In this document: one piece after another, positions 44,229 through 52,894 of the stretch | Layout of the letters: each line of letters begins with the position of its first letter | How positions within the stretch are numbered: the first letter of the stretch is position 1 | From: Adlercreutzia equolifaciens | Lineage (GTDB): Bacteria > Actinomycetota > Coriobacteriia > Coriobacteriales > Eggerthellaceae | Reading direction: 5' to 3' | DNA length: 64,000 bases | Assembly: GCF_029076695.1 (NCBI RefSeq) | Contig: NZ_JARFIK010000001.1 | Coordinates: forward strand, 1,054,001 to 1,118,000 | The notes under the pieces: model-generated | The model's input: only the letters and a program-made list of their open reading frames with translations | What the model was told of the DNA's origin: nothing | Database searches by the model: none | Made by a program: the position numbers and the translations under genes

Positions 44229-44987
44229 CTATTGCTTGCCCCACCAGCTTTTCACGCGCAGGTAATCTTCTTCCATGTCGTCATAGCGCGCTCTGAAAGC
44301 ATCAAGAGCGTTTTCCAGCTCGGCCATGGTGGCCGCCGTGGCCTCGGGCGGCATGACCTGGAGGGCGGTTTGCAGGCGCTTGCGCGCAGCCTTGTAGGCG
44401 CGCTTGCGGCCGAAATCCATGCGGCGCTTGGCAAGGCTGAAGCGCTCGAAGGCCTGATCAAGCAGGGAATATCCCACGAGCATGGTGTCGATGTTGGCGC
44501 GGTGCTGGTCGTCTTCCTGCTCGTGCTCTTCGGCGTCGGCCACAGCCTGGGCCAGGGTCTGCGCTGAAATGCGGGGCTGCTCGATATGGGCCAGAAGCTC
44601 GGTGCTCTTCTTATCTTTATTGGCGGCGGCGATGGTGATGCGCCCGTCCTTGTCGATATCGAAGTCCACTTCGATCTTGGGAACGCCGGCGCCGCTCCAC
44701 TTCAGATTGCGCACGCGCACGCGGCACGCATCTACGTTGTCACGGGCCAAGGGTCGCTCGCCCAGGACGATATGGAACTCGGCGGCCATCTGGTAGGCGT
44801 CCGCCGTCGAGTAGAGCGCCGTATGGTGGAACGGCAGGCGAACGCCTTGGGCGATAACGCGCTCCGTGCGACCGCCCGGCACTTCGATATTGAGGCTTAC
44901 GGGCATAACGGGCTCGGTGATTTCCAGTTGGATGCAGGCGCTCTCGCAGGGAGCGGGCCTGGGTGCGGATTTGGCCATGAGAGCCAT
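44229..44987 (-). CDS. Free-standing Hsp70 substrate-binding domain protein (no ATPase domain)
   Basis: A 252-residue protein that matches the C-terminal half of DnaK only. Residues about 28-135 follow the DnaK beta-sandwich: SLNIEVPGG, PFHHTALYSTADAYQ, FHIVLGERPLARDN, then PKIEVDFDIDKDGRITIAA. Residues about 140-252 are a helical lid-like region. The nucleotide-binding domain (380 residues, with its phosphate loops) is absent and no frame upstream could encode it. It therefore cannot cycle with ATP by itself. Start ATG 44987 follows AAAAGGAGGT. A minus-strand sigma-54 promoter about 50 bases upstream is the mirror image of the one for the CoA transferase gene, so it is probably co-induced with the pathway. 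Confidence 0.82.
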   Translation of the reverse strand: MALMAKSAPRPAPCESACIQLEITEPVMPVSLNIEVPGGRTERVIAQGVRLPFHHTALYSTADAYQMAAEFHIVLGERPLARDNVDACRVRVRNLKWSGAGVPKIEVDFDIDKDGRITIAAANKDKKSTELLAHIEQPRISAQTLAQAVADAEEHEQEDDQHRANIDTMLVGYSLLDQAFERFSLAKRRMDFGRKRAYKAARKRLQTALQVMPPEATAATMAELENALDAFRARYDDMEEDYLRVKSWWGKQ

Positions 44988-45036
44988 AGGACCTCCTTTT
45001 CTTCAAGGATGTCGACGGTGTTGATGTTCTTTCTGC

Positions 45037-45052
45037 CGCAAATTCCGTGCCA
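45037..45052 (-). promoter_or_regulatory. Sigma-54 promoter P4-left, minus strand
   Basis: On the minus strand TGGCACG-GAAT-TTGCG, reading towards the Hsp70-like gene whose start codon is 50 bases away. It is the exact mirror of P4-right; together they form a 33-bp perfect palindrome with 15-bp arms and a three-base centre. Confidence 0.8.
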
Positions 45053-45055
45053 GGT

Positions 45056-45071
45056 TGGCACGGAATTTGCG
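45056..45071 (+). promoter_or_regulatory. Sigma-54 promoter P4-right
   Basis: TGGCACG-GAAT-TTGCG, 51 bases before the second CoA transferase gene. The last base differs from the TTGCT seen elsewhere in the island. It is mirrored by P4-left, three bases away. Confidence 0.85.
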
Positions 45072-45122
45072 AGAAATGACGTCATCCCGCTGCTTTTTGC
45101 AGCCTATCAAAAGGAGGAGCGT

Positions 45123-46364
45123 ATGAAAACAAAAGAGTGCCCCCAGTTCGGTCCCTTGAAGGGTGTGAAGGTGGTCAACCTGACCATGGCCATTGCCGGC
45201 CCCTTCGCCTGTGGTTTGCTGGCCGACTTGGGCGCTGACGTTATTGGCGTCGAAAGCCCGATGGGCCGCGACACCTCGCGTCCCACCAGCGAGGCGCTCC
45301 AGGGCTGGGGCACCCAGATGGAGCGTCGCAACACGCGCTCTCTGTGCATGAACGTGAAAGAGGGCGCTGGTCGCGAGTGGTTCTTCGAGCTGCTGAAAGA
45401 CGCCGACATCCTGATGGACGGCTTCCGCGGCGGTCAGATGGCCAAATGGGGTATGCCCGACGAGGTGCTGTGGGAGATCAACCCGCGCCTGACCATCGTG
45501 CACATCTCCGGCTTCGGCCAGACCGGCGATCCCGACTACATCGGCCGCGCCTCCTTCGACGGTATCGGCCAGGCCTTCGGTTGCTTCATGGAAATGAACG
45601 GCTTCCCGGATCGTCTGCCCGTGTTGGCCTTCCCTCAGGTGTCCGACTACTACGCCGGCTTCATGGCCGATGTGGGCGCACTGGCAGGTTACATCAACGC
45701 CCAGAAGACGGGCCAGGGCGAGAGCGTGGACGTGGCTCAGTACGAGTCCATGCTGCGCTGCGAGGGCTTCTATGCGGTGAACTACCTGAACACCGGCGCG
45801 CTGCCCGTGCGCGAGGGCTCGCACTCCACCTCTTCGGCCGGCTACGGCACGTACATCTGCAAGGACGGCGTGCCCATCTACGTGCTTATCCTGGGACCCG
45901 GCGTGGTTAAGAAGGCCATCCCGGCCTTCGGTTTGGAGTACGGCAGCGACCTGTTCCCCGTGGGCACCCCCGTGGTGGCCTTCGGCAGCGAGGCCGGCGA
46001 TGCGCTTGAGGCGGCTATGGAGAAATTCTTCAGCGAGCATGACTCGGAAGAGGCCGAGCGCATCCTGTTGGATGCCGGCGTACCGGCCAGCCGCATCTAC
46101 AACTTCGCCATCGCCGAGAAGGACCCGCACTACATCGCCCGCGAAAGCTTCACCGAGTGGAAGAACTCCTTCAATGACGAGACGGTGCGCGGCGTGAACA
46201 TCGTGCCGAAGCTGAAGAACAACCCTGGCCAGATTTGGCGCGGCATGCCGCTGGTGGGCGCCGACAACGAGGACATCCTTGAGGAGCTGGGCGCCACGCC
46301 TGACCAGATTGCGGCCATGTACGACGAGAAGCTGCTGAAGAAGGAGGAGACCCCCTTCGGCTAA
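45123..46364 (+). CDS. Class III (CaiB-type) CoA transferase, second copy
   Basis: A 413-residue paralogue of the enzyme at 40871. Asp175 in VSDYYAGF is the expected nucleophile. Near the C-terminus, ARESFTEWKN and NNPGQIWRGMP closely match carnitine CoA-transferase CaiB, closer than the first copy does. The probable role is transfer of CoA between product and substrate acids. Start ATG 45123 follows AAAAGGAGG. It leads an apparent unit CoA transferase - MFS; a hairpin between the two genes may lower the downstream message. Confidence 0.88.
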   Translation: MKTKECPQFGPLKGVKVVNLTMAIAGPFACGLLADLGADVIGVESPMGRDTSRPTSEALQGWGTQMERRNTRSLCMNVKEGAGREWFFELLKDADILMDGFRGGQMAKWGMPDEVLWEINPRLTIVHISGFGQTGDPDYIGRASFDGIGQAFGCFMEMNGFPDRLPVLAFPQVSDYYAGFMADVGALAGYINAQKTGQGESVDVAQYESMLRCEGFYAVNYLNTGALPVREGSHSTSSAGYGTYICKDGVPIYVLILGPGVVKKAIPAFGLEYGSDLFPVGTPVVAFGSEAGDALEAAMEKFFSEHDSEEAERILLDAGVPASRIYNFAIAEKDPHYIARESFTEWKNSFNDETVRGVNIVPKLKNNPGQIWRGMPLVGADNEDILEELGATPDQIAAMYDEKLLKKEETPFG

Positions 46365-46387
46365 ACCGCAGCGATCGAGATTCATTG

Positions 46388-46420
46388 GAGAGAGCGGCCG
46401 GGAGGGGCCGCTCTCTCTTT
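46388..46420 (+). terminator. Hairpin between CoA transferase and MFS genes
   Basis: A perfect 12-bp stem (46388-46399 with 46406-46417), loop GGGAGG, then TTT. With no promoter seen between it and the next gene, partial read-through is likely needed for MFS expression. Confidence 0.7.
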
Positions 46421-46436
46421 CGGGAGAGGGACGCAG

Positions 46437-47759
46437 ATGGTGAGGAAAACGGCATCGGTGAATTACGCCTGGGTGATTGTTGTTGCCTGCTTGGCCTTTT
46501 ATGCGCTGCCCGTGGGCGTTGTGGGCAATACGGCGGGCATCTATGCTACGCCGGTCATGGAAGAGTTCGGCTGGTCCCGCACGGAGGCCACGCTGTACAT
46601 GGCCATCCAGCAGCTGGTGGCCGCGGCGGTCACGCCCTTTGCCGGCATGGTGCTGGCCCGCTTCAATCCTCGCTGGGTGCTGACGGGGATCTCTCTGCTC
46701 ATCGGGCTCTCTACGGCTGCCTGTGTTTTCTTCGACGCGCCCTGGCAGTGGAATGTCTACGGCGTGGTCTATGGCTTCTGCGCGGGATTCATCTTGTTCC
46801 TGGCGGTGCCCACCATTATCAATCGCTGGTTCGTGCAGCGCAGCGGTTTCGCCATTGGCATTGCCAGCGCCGGCATTGGGGTGTTCGGCGCTCTGGCCAG
46901 CCCGCTGACCCAAATGCTCATTTCCGCCTATGACTGGCAGACGGCGCGCCTGGTGACAAGCTTGACCTGTATGGTGCTGTCCGCGGGGCTGACGGCTCTT
47001 CTGCTGCGCCCCTCTCCCGAGTCCATGGGCGTCCTGCCCTATGGAGCGGACGAGAACTATGGCCGTGCGGTGCCCTTGCAGGAGCATGTCGGCACCGAGA
47101 CGGTCGTGCGCGAAGGGGCTACAGTGGCCCAGGCCCTGCGCTCGCCGGGGCTCTATCTGCTCATGGTGGTAGCGGGTTGCTTCTCCATGGGGGCATTTTT
47201 CATGCAGCAGGTGCCCTCGGCCTGCGCCGTAGGTCCCCTGGGGGCGGAAGTGGGCGCCTTTGCCGTCTCGGCCATCATGCTGGGCACCGTGGCCGGCAAG
47301 CCGCTGCTGGGCTGGCTCGCCGATCGCATCGGCGCGGTGCCGACGGGCATGATTGCCGGCTTCGGGGGCGCGCTCGGGGTGCTTATCGCCCTTTTTAGTG
47401 GCGAGAGTGCCGCGCTGTTCTTCTTGGGCGTGGGTATCTACGGACTGGGGTATTCCTCCCTGTCCATCGTGTCGCCCATGCTGGGCAGCCAGGGCTTCGG
47501 AACGGCGCATTTCTCGGAAATCTACTCCTACGTGTGCATGGCCATCTCGGTGGCGAGCGCCCTGGGATCCTTCGCCTTTGCGTTCCTGTACGACGTAACG
47601 GGCAGCTTCACGGTGGACTACGTGCTGGTCATTGCCATTTACCTGGTATCGGCCCTGCTCTGTCCGCTGACGGTGAAGCTTTCCCAGCGCTGCTGGAAGG
47701 TCGCTGAAAGCAAGGCGGCAGTGCCCTGCGAGGAGGAGTTGGAGGCCCCGCTCTCATAG
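46437..47759 (+). CDS. MFS transporter, second of three paralogues
   Basis: A 440-residue, 12-helix carrier. The N-terminus NYAWVIVVACLAFYALPVGV and TPVMEEFGWSRTEATLYMAI parallels the other two. It has a slightly longer hydrophilic C-terminus (ESKAAVPCEEELEAPLS). Start ATG 46437 has GGGAGAGGG upstream. Its closeness to the second CoA transferase suggests a substrate shared with that enzyme. The stop codon is directly followed by the sigma-54 promoter of the third carrier. Confidence 0.87.
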   Translation: MVRKTASVNYAWVIVVACLAFYALPVGVVGNTAGIYATPVMEEFGWSRTEATLYMAIQQLVAAAVTPFAGMVLARFNPRWVLTGISLLIGLSTAACVFFDAPWQWNVYGVVYGFCAGFILFLAVPTIINRWFVQRSGFAIGIASAGIGVFGALASPLTQMLISAYDWQTARLVTSLTCMVLSAGLTALLLRPSPESMGVLPYGADENYGRAVPLQEHVGTETVVREGATVAQALRSPGLYLLMVVAGCFSMGAFFMQQVPSACAVGPLGAEVGAFAVSAIMLGTVAGKPLLGWLADRIGAVPTGMIAGFGGALGVLIALFSGESAALFFLGVGIYGLGYSSLSIVSPMLGSQGFGTAHFSEIYSYVCMAISVASALGSFAFAFLYDVTGSFTVDYVLVIAIYLVSALLCPLTVKLSQRCWKVAESKAAVPCEEELEAPLS

Positions 47760-47761
47760 TT

Positions 47762-47777
47762 TGGCACGGTATTTGCT
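47762..47777 (+). promoter_or_regulatory. Sigma-54 promoter P5
   Basis: TGGCACG-GTAT-TTGCT, exact consensus, two bases after the stop codon of the preceding MFS gene and 54 bases before the next start. It should drive the long unit MFS - fixC - fixX - enoate reductase - hydratase, which ends at the terminator at 53676. Confidence 0.9.
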
Positions 47778-47831
47778 GATGCATTTGCTAACGGTATCCA
47801 TCTTCTCAAGCCTTCGGGCAGGAGGTGTGCA

Positions 47832-49094
47832 ATGAACGCAATGCAGAAGCGCAGTACTCTGTGGGCGTGGCTCGTGGTTCTGGGATGCTTGGGGTTCTAC
47901 TCCATCCCCACGGGCGTCATCGCCAACACGTCGGGCATCTTCGTAGCGCCGGTTATGGACCAGTTCGGGTGGACCCAGACGGACACCACCATGTATCGAA
48001 CGATCCAGCCCTTGGTGTCGGCCGTCGTCGCCCCCTTTGCAGGAAAGCTCTTGCAGAAGGGCAACCCTCGCTGGATTTTGGCGGGCATCTCGTTGCTGTT
48101 CGGCCTGGCGTCCTGGGCCAGCGCCTACGCCACCGAGCTGTGGCAGTGGAACCTCTACGGCGTGATCTTCGGTATTACGGCCGGCTTCTTTATGTATCTG
48201 GCCGCTCCTGTGCTCATTAACACCTGGTTCGAGAAGAACGCCGGCATTGCCATCTCCATTACGGCGGCGGCCCTGTCGCTGCTGGCGGCTATTGCCAGCC
48301 CCGTGGGCCAGGGCCTCATCGATGCCTATGGCTGGCAGACGGCCCGCGCCATCATGTCGCTGTTCACCACGGTGCTTTCGGTGGTGCTGACGGTGCTCTT
48401 CGTGCGAAAGAGCCCGGCGGTTATGGGGCTTCTGCCCGTGGGCGCCGAGCACAAGCCCGGCGAGTCGGCCGTGGAGAAGGAAGAGGAGCTGACCTACGAG
48501 AGCGGTGCCACCATGGCCCAGGCTCGTCGCTCCCCGGGCCTCTACATGCTGGTGCTTGTGGCCGGCATCTTCGTGATGTGCGCCGCGTTCTTCCAGCAGA
48601 TCCCCGCCTTCTGCGCCCGCACCGAGCTGGGTGCCGCTGCCGGCGCCATGGCCGTATCCATCATGATGGTGGGCGGTATCGTGTTCAAGCTTATCCTGGG
48701 CGCCCTGAACGACCGCATCGGCGTGCGCTATACGGGCATCATCGCGGCAGCTGCCGGCGGCATCGGCATTTTGCTGGCGTTCCTGGCCGGCTCGAACGTG
48801 GCGATGTTCTATGCGGGCATGGTCATCTTCGGCGGTGGCTACGCGGGCCTGACGGTCATTGCCCCGATGCTGGCGCGCGAGTCCTTCGGCTCGCTGAACT
48901 ACTCCCAAATTTACTCCTGGGTGTCTACGGGCATCTTCGTGTTCACCGCTATTTCCTTTGTGGTCTACGGCATGATCTACGACACCACGGGCTCCTATGA
49001 CCTGTGCTTTGTGGTGGTCATCGCCATGTACGCCCTGGGCGTGGTCCTGGTGCCGTTGACTATCAGCATTTCCCATCGCGCCTGGAAGAAATAG
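47832..49094 (+). CDS. MFS transporter, third of three paralogues
   Basis: A 420-residue, 12-helix carrier whose opening (LWAWLVVLGCLGFYSIPTGV, APVMDQFGWTQTDTTMY) matches the other two in this island. It is the first gene behind sigma-54 promoter P5 and is followed by FixC within 78 bases, tying transport to electron delivery. Start ATG 47832 follows GGGCAGGAGG. Ends with the basic tail HRAWKK, like the first carrier's RRAWANK. Confidence 0.88.
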   Translation: MNAMQKRSTLWAWLVVLGCLGFYSIPTGVIANTSGIFVAPVMDQFGWTQTDTTMYRTIQPLVSAVVAPFAGKLLQKGNPRWILAGISLLFGLASWASAYATELWQWNLYGVIFGITAGFFMYLAAPVLINTWFEKNAGIAISITAAALSLLAAIASPVGQGLIDAYGWQTARAIMSLFTTVLSVVLTVLFVRKSPAVMGLLPVGAEHKPGESAVEKEEELTYESGATMAQARRSPGLYMLVLVAGIFVMCAAFFQQIPAFCARTELGAAAGAMAVSIMMVGGIVFKLILGALNDRIGVRYTGIIAAAAGGIGILLAFLAGSNVAMFYAGMVIFGGGYAGLTVIAPMLARESFGSLNYSQIYSWVSTGIFVFTAISFVVYGMIYDTTGSYDLCFVVVIAMYALGVVLVPLTISISHRAWKK

Positions 49095-49172
49095 GCGCAT
49101 CGTCGCAGGGCCTTGAAACGTGGGTCTGGCCCTCCCGCATGCCCCATAAGCATCGAGAGAAGGAGAGATCGA

Positions 49173-50465
49173 GTGGACGAAGAAGTATTCGACGCGGTCA
49201 TCGTCGGCGGTGGCCTGGCCGGTTGCACGGCCGCCTATGTGCTGGCCAAGGCCGGCTGCGAGGTGGTGGTCATCGAGCGCGGCCCCTTTAGCGGCTCCAA
49301 GAACATGACCGGCGGCCGTCTGTACGGCCACAGCCTTGAGAAGGTCATTCCGAACTTCGCGGAGTCGGCGCCGGTGGAGCGCGTCATTACCAAGGAGCGC
49401 CTGTCGTTCCTGACTGAGACCGAGGGTACGACGGTGGACTACACGAGTCCGGCGTTGGCCGAGCCCGCCTGCGCCTCCTATGCGGTGCTGCGCGCGCCGT
49501 TCGATCAGTGGCTGGCCGAGCAGGCCGAGGCCGAGGGCGCCATGTTCGTCAATGAGATTCGCGTAGACGATCTTATCGTCGAGGACGGCGTGGTGCGCGG
49601 CGTGCGCGCCGGTGAGGACGACATGTACGCCCGCGTGACCATCTTGGCCGACGGCGCCGTGTCGCTCTTGGGCCAGAAACTGGGCATGGTGCCCAAGTTG
49701 GATCCCCATAAGTATGCCGTAGCCGCTAAGGAGACCATCCAGCTGGATGAGAAAACGGTGTCGGACCGCTTCGGCGTGAAGGCCGGAGAGGGCTGCGCCT
49801 GGCTGTTCGTGGGCGACCCTACTGACAGCCATATCGGCGGTGGCTTCCTCTACACCAACAAGGACTCCATTTCGCTGGGCGTGGTGACCACCATTGGCGA
49901 CATCGATTACAGCGACATCACCGTGCCCCAGATGCTCAAGCGCCTGGAGGCCCATCCGGTGGTGGCGCCCCTCATCGAGGGCGGCGACATGCGCGAGTAC
50001 ACCGGCCGCATGGTCATCGAGGGGGGCCTGGCCGGTGTGCCCGAGCTGGTGCGTGACGGCGTGCTCATTACCGGCGACGCCGGTGCCCTGGGGCTCAACA
50101 CCGGCTACTGCGTGCGCGGCATGGACTTCGCCATCGAGTCGGGACGCTTGGCTGCCGAGACCGTGCTGGCCGCTAAGGAGAAGGACGACTTCAGCGCCCA
50201 GACCCTGGCCGCCTATACGGCCAAGCTGGACGACAGCTTCATCATGAAGGATCTGAAGCACTACGCGAAGTTCCCGGCCTTCATGGAGGAGACCCGCCGC
50301 ATGTTCACCGACTACGGTCCCATGCTCAACGAGATCATGGCCGGCCTGTTCACCGTGGACGGCGGCGACCCGGTGCCGCTTAAGAAGAAGGCCATGGGAG
50401 CGGTGAAGAAAGTGGGTCTGCTGAATATTGCCAAGGACGCGCGGAAGGGAGTGAAGGCGCTGTGA
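49173..50465 (+). CDS. fixC: FixC-type ETF:quinone oxidoreductase flavoprotein
   Basis: A 430-residue FAD protein of the FixABCX electron-bifurcating system. The N-terminal motif is VIVGGGLAGCTAAYVLAKAG with VVVIERG; the late motif GVLITGDAGALGLNTG closes the FAD site. The start is GTG 49173 behind AAGGAGAG; earlier in-frame starts lack a binding site. FixC passes electrons between FixAB, FixX and the membrane or an acyl-CoA reductase. It overlaps FixX (TGATG). Its partners FixA and FixB lie 12.4 kb downstream behind another sigma-54 promoter. Confidence 0.92.
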   Translation: MDEEVFDAVIVGGGLAGCTAAYVLAKAGCEVVVIERGPFSGSKNMTGGRLYGHSLEKVIPNFAESAPVERVITKERLSFLTETEGTTVDYTSPALAEPACASYAVLRAPFDQWLAEQAEAEGAMFVNEIRVDDLIVEDGVVRGVRAGEDDMYARVTILADGAVSLLGQKLGMVPKLDPHKYAVAAKETIQLDEKTVSDRFGVKAGEGCAWLFVGDPTDSHIGGGFLYTNKDSISLGVVTTIGDIDYSDITVPQMLKRLEAHPVVAPLIEGGDMREYTGRMVIEGGLAGVPELVRDGVLITGDAGALGLNTGYCVRGMDFAIESGRLAAETVLAAKEKDDFSAQTLAAYTAKLDDSFIMKDLKHYAKFPAFMEETRRMFTDYGPMLNEIMAGLFTVDGGDPVPLKKKAMGAVKKVGLLNIAKDARKGVKAL

Positions 50466-50749
50466 TGGAGGATATGACCGTCGAGCAGAAGCTCGCCGTG
50501 GACAAGTTCCACGTTGATGAGGAGTTCGCCCACATCGAGGTGGACAAGGACGCCGATCCGGCCATGATCGCGCGTTTGGTGAAACTGTGCCCTGCCGGGC
50601 TCTACGTGATCGATGAGAACGGCGAGCTGACCTTCGACTATGCCGGTTGCCTGGAGTGCGGCACCTGTCTGGTGGCTGTGGGCGACACGGTGGTGAAGTC
50701 GTGGAACTACCCCCGCGGGGGCATGGGCGTGGAATTTCGTCTGGGTTAA
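50465..50749 (+). CDS. fixX: FixX ferredoxin-like protein
   Basis: A 94-residue ferredoxin-like partner of FixC. Cysteine motifs LCPAGLY and YAGCLECGTC are the FixX signature. Start ATG 50465 overlaps the FixC stop by one base; ATG 50477 (MTVEQKLAV) is an alternative. Family length is about 90-97 residues. Confidence 0.92.
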   Translation: MEDMTVEQKLAVDKFHVDEEFAHIEVDKDADPAMIARLVKLCPAGLYVIDENGELTFDYAGCLECGTCLVAVGDTVVKSWNYPRGGMGVEFRLG

Positions 50750-50791
50750 TTGGTAAGGCGCTCGCAAGAGCTTTAAGATGAAGGAGCAGGA

Positions 50792-52885
50792 ATGAGCAAA
50801 GAGTACCCCATTCTCGGATCGCCGCTGAAGGTGAACGGTGTGACGATGCGAAACCGCATGATCACCACTTCGATGTCGCCGGGCGAGGGCTATGTGACCA
50901 AGGACAATCATCCCACTGAGATGCTGGCCAACTATCTGGAGGAGCGCGCCGCCGGCGGCACGGGCATGATCATCCAGACCATCTGCCCCTGGCAGCGCTT
51001 CGAGGGCGATGGCCTGCATCCTCTGCCCATGGCCTATGACGAGTCCTGCATCCCCGAGCTGAAGAAGTACATGGTCGAGCCGGTGCACAAGCATGACGGC
51101 CTCATTTGCGCGCAGATCTACTACGTGCACGACTGGAAGCCCGACGCGGAAACCAAGGAGAGCCCCTACGGTCCCTCCGAGATTGCCGTCATCCCCATGA
51201 TGGGCGGGTTCAAGACCATGACCCTCGAGCAGATCGAGGCCTTCAAGGCTCAGTTCTTCAACGCCGTGAAGGTATGCAAGGAGGCCGGCTTCGACGCCGT
51301 CGAGGTCATGGCGGGCGTGGGCGGCATTCTCAGCCGTTTCATGAGCCAGGCCACCAATAACCGCACCGACCAGTACGGCGGCAGCCTGGAGAACCGCGCC
51401 CGCCTGACCCTCGAGGTCATTCGCGGCGTGCGCGATATTGTCGGCCCCGACTATCCCATTGTGGTGCGCTGGTCGCCCCTGGACTTCATCAAGACCGACA
51501 ACGGCCCGGGCCTGTCCATGGAAGAGTCGCTGCAAATTGCCCAGTGGATGGAAGAAGCCGGACTTGACCTGCACGACCTGTCCGTGGGCTGGCATGAGAC
51601 CAGCGTGCCGCTGACCACCAAGGGCATTGAGGACGGCCACTGGATGTACATCGCCAAGCAGATTAAATCGGTGGCGAAGAAGCCCGTGGGCCAGGGTTAC
51701 CGCAACACCGACCCCACGGTGATGGAGCAGAACCTGCAGGACGGCAAGTGCGACGTCATCGCCGGTCTGCGCTACTCCATTGCCGACCCGGCGCTGCCGC
51801 TGAAGGTTATGGAGGACCGCACGGCCGATATGCGCAAGTGCATCGTGTGCTGCCGCTGCATCGACGACGTGGTGTCTCGCGGCCTTTCGCTGGTGTACTG
51901 CGGCGTGAACCCCCATCTGGGCCCCGAGCTGCTCCACGAGATGTACCCGCCGGCGAAGGAGAAAAAGCGCGTAATGGTGGTGGGCTCCGGGCCGGCCGGC
52001 ATCAACGCGGCCCTCACGGCGGCTCAGCGCGGGCACACGGTTGATTTGTACGAGATGGGCCCGCGCCTGGGCGGTTGCGTGAAGATGAGCTCCATTTTCA
52101 GCCCCTATCATGAGCGCTATCTGGACTACATGATCCACGAGATGGGCAAGCACCCCGAGATCACCGTGCACCTCAACACCGAGGTCACGCCGGCGCTGGT
52201 GCAGTCCGTGAAGCCCGATGCGGCCATCGTGGCCGTGGGCGGCGCGCCCATCGGCCTGGATGTGCCCGGTGCCGACGGCAAGAACGTCATCTCCTCCCAT
52301 GACTTCCTGGAAATGCTGAACGGCCACAAGCCCCAGGGCAAGAAGGGGGCGTTCAACAACTTCATGTGGGGCGCGGGTGCCATGTTCCTGAAGCACTATT
52401 ACACCCCGGCGTTCGCTCGCGACATGACGGCCAAGATGAACTGGCCCATCAGCCGCGACATTGCCATCGTGGGCGGCGGCCTGCCCGGCTGCGAGTTGGG
52501 CCATCTGTGCATGGAGACCGGTCGCAAGACCGCCATCATCGAAGAAAAGAAGAAGATCGGCTATGATGTGAGCCCGTCCGAGCGTTTCGGTTTGACGAGC
52601 AGCTTCAAGAAGGCCGAGAACGTGGAGCTCTACCCGTTGACGCGTGTGACTGCTATCCGGGAGGACGGCGTGGAGGCCATCCAGACCAACAAGGAGGGCG
52701 AGGCCAAGAAGATCTTCATTCCTGCCAAGACCGTGGCCCTGACCCTGGGCCTTGACCCGAATCGCGAGCTGGGCGAAAAGATCAAGCCGGCCGTGAAAGA
52801 AGTGTACCTGGTGGGCGACTGCGACAATCCCGGTCGTATCGCCGATGCCACCAAGGCCGGCTATGTGGCGGCCTGTGCCCTCTAG
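50792..52885 (+). CDS. NADH:flavin oxidoreductase / 2-enoate reductase-type flavoprotein
   Basis: A 697-residue three-domain enzyme like 2,4-dienoyl-CoA reductase and BaiCD. An FMN-binding TIM barrel fills residues about 1-340 (NNRTDQYGGSLENRARL is the family signature). The FeS cysteines are Cys350, 353, 356 and 370 in CIVCCRC ... YCGVNP; spacing is tighter than the usual C-x2-C-x3-C-x11-C and an extra Cys354 is present. An FAD/NAD domain follows (VMVVGSGPAGINAAL near 392; AIVGGGLPGCELG near 557). It should reduce a carbon-carbon double bond next to a carbonyl. Start ATG 50792 has AAGGAGCAGG upstream. It ends nine bases before the hydratase gene. Confidence 0.88.
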   Translation: MSKEYPILGSPLKVNGVTMRNRMITTSMSPGEGYVTKDNHPTEMLANYLEERAAGGTGMIIQTICPWQRFEGDGLHPLPMAYDESCIPELKKYMVEPVHKHDGLICAQIYYVHDWKPDAETKESPYGPSEIAVIPMMGGFKTMTLEQIEAFKAQFFNAVKVCKEAGFDAVEVMAGVGGILSRFMSQATNNRTDQYGGSLENRARLTLEVIRGVRDIVGPDYPIVVRWSPLDFIKTDNGPGLSMEESLQIAQWMEEAGLDLHDLSVGWHETSVPLTTKGIEDGHWMYIAKQIKSVAKKPVGQGYRNTDPTVMEQNLQDGKCDVIAGLRYSIADPALPLKVMEDRTADMRKCIVCCRCIDDVVSRGLSLVYCGVNPHLGPELLHEMYPPAKEKKRVMVVGSGPAGINAALTAAQRGHTVDLYEMGPRLGGCVKMSSIFSPYHERYLDYMIHEMGKHPEITVHLNTEVTPALVQSVKPDAAIVAVGGAPIGLDVPGADGKNVISSHDFLEMLNGHKPQGKKGAFNNFMWGAGAMFLKHYYTPAFARDMTAKMNWPISRDIAIVGGGLPGCELGHLCMETGRKTAIIEEKKKIGYDVSPSERFGLTSSFKKAENVELYPLTRVTAIREDGVEAIQTNKEGEAKKIFIPAKTVALTLGLDPNRELGEKIKPAVKEVYLVGDCDNPGRIADATKAGYVAACAL

Positions 52886-52894
52886 GAGCAAGTC

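Noticed and set aside
47754-50261. Minus-strand open frame of 835 codons over the third MFS gene and fixC
   Set aside because: Low-complexity His/Gly/Arg-rich translation typical of antisense frames in GC-rich DNA; the plus-strand genes are well recognised.
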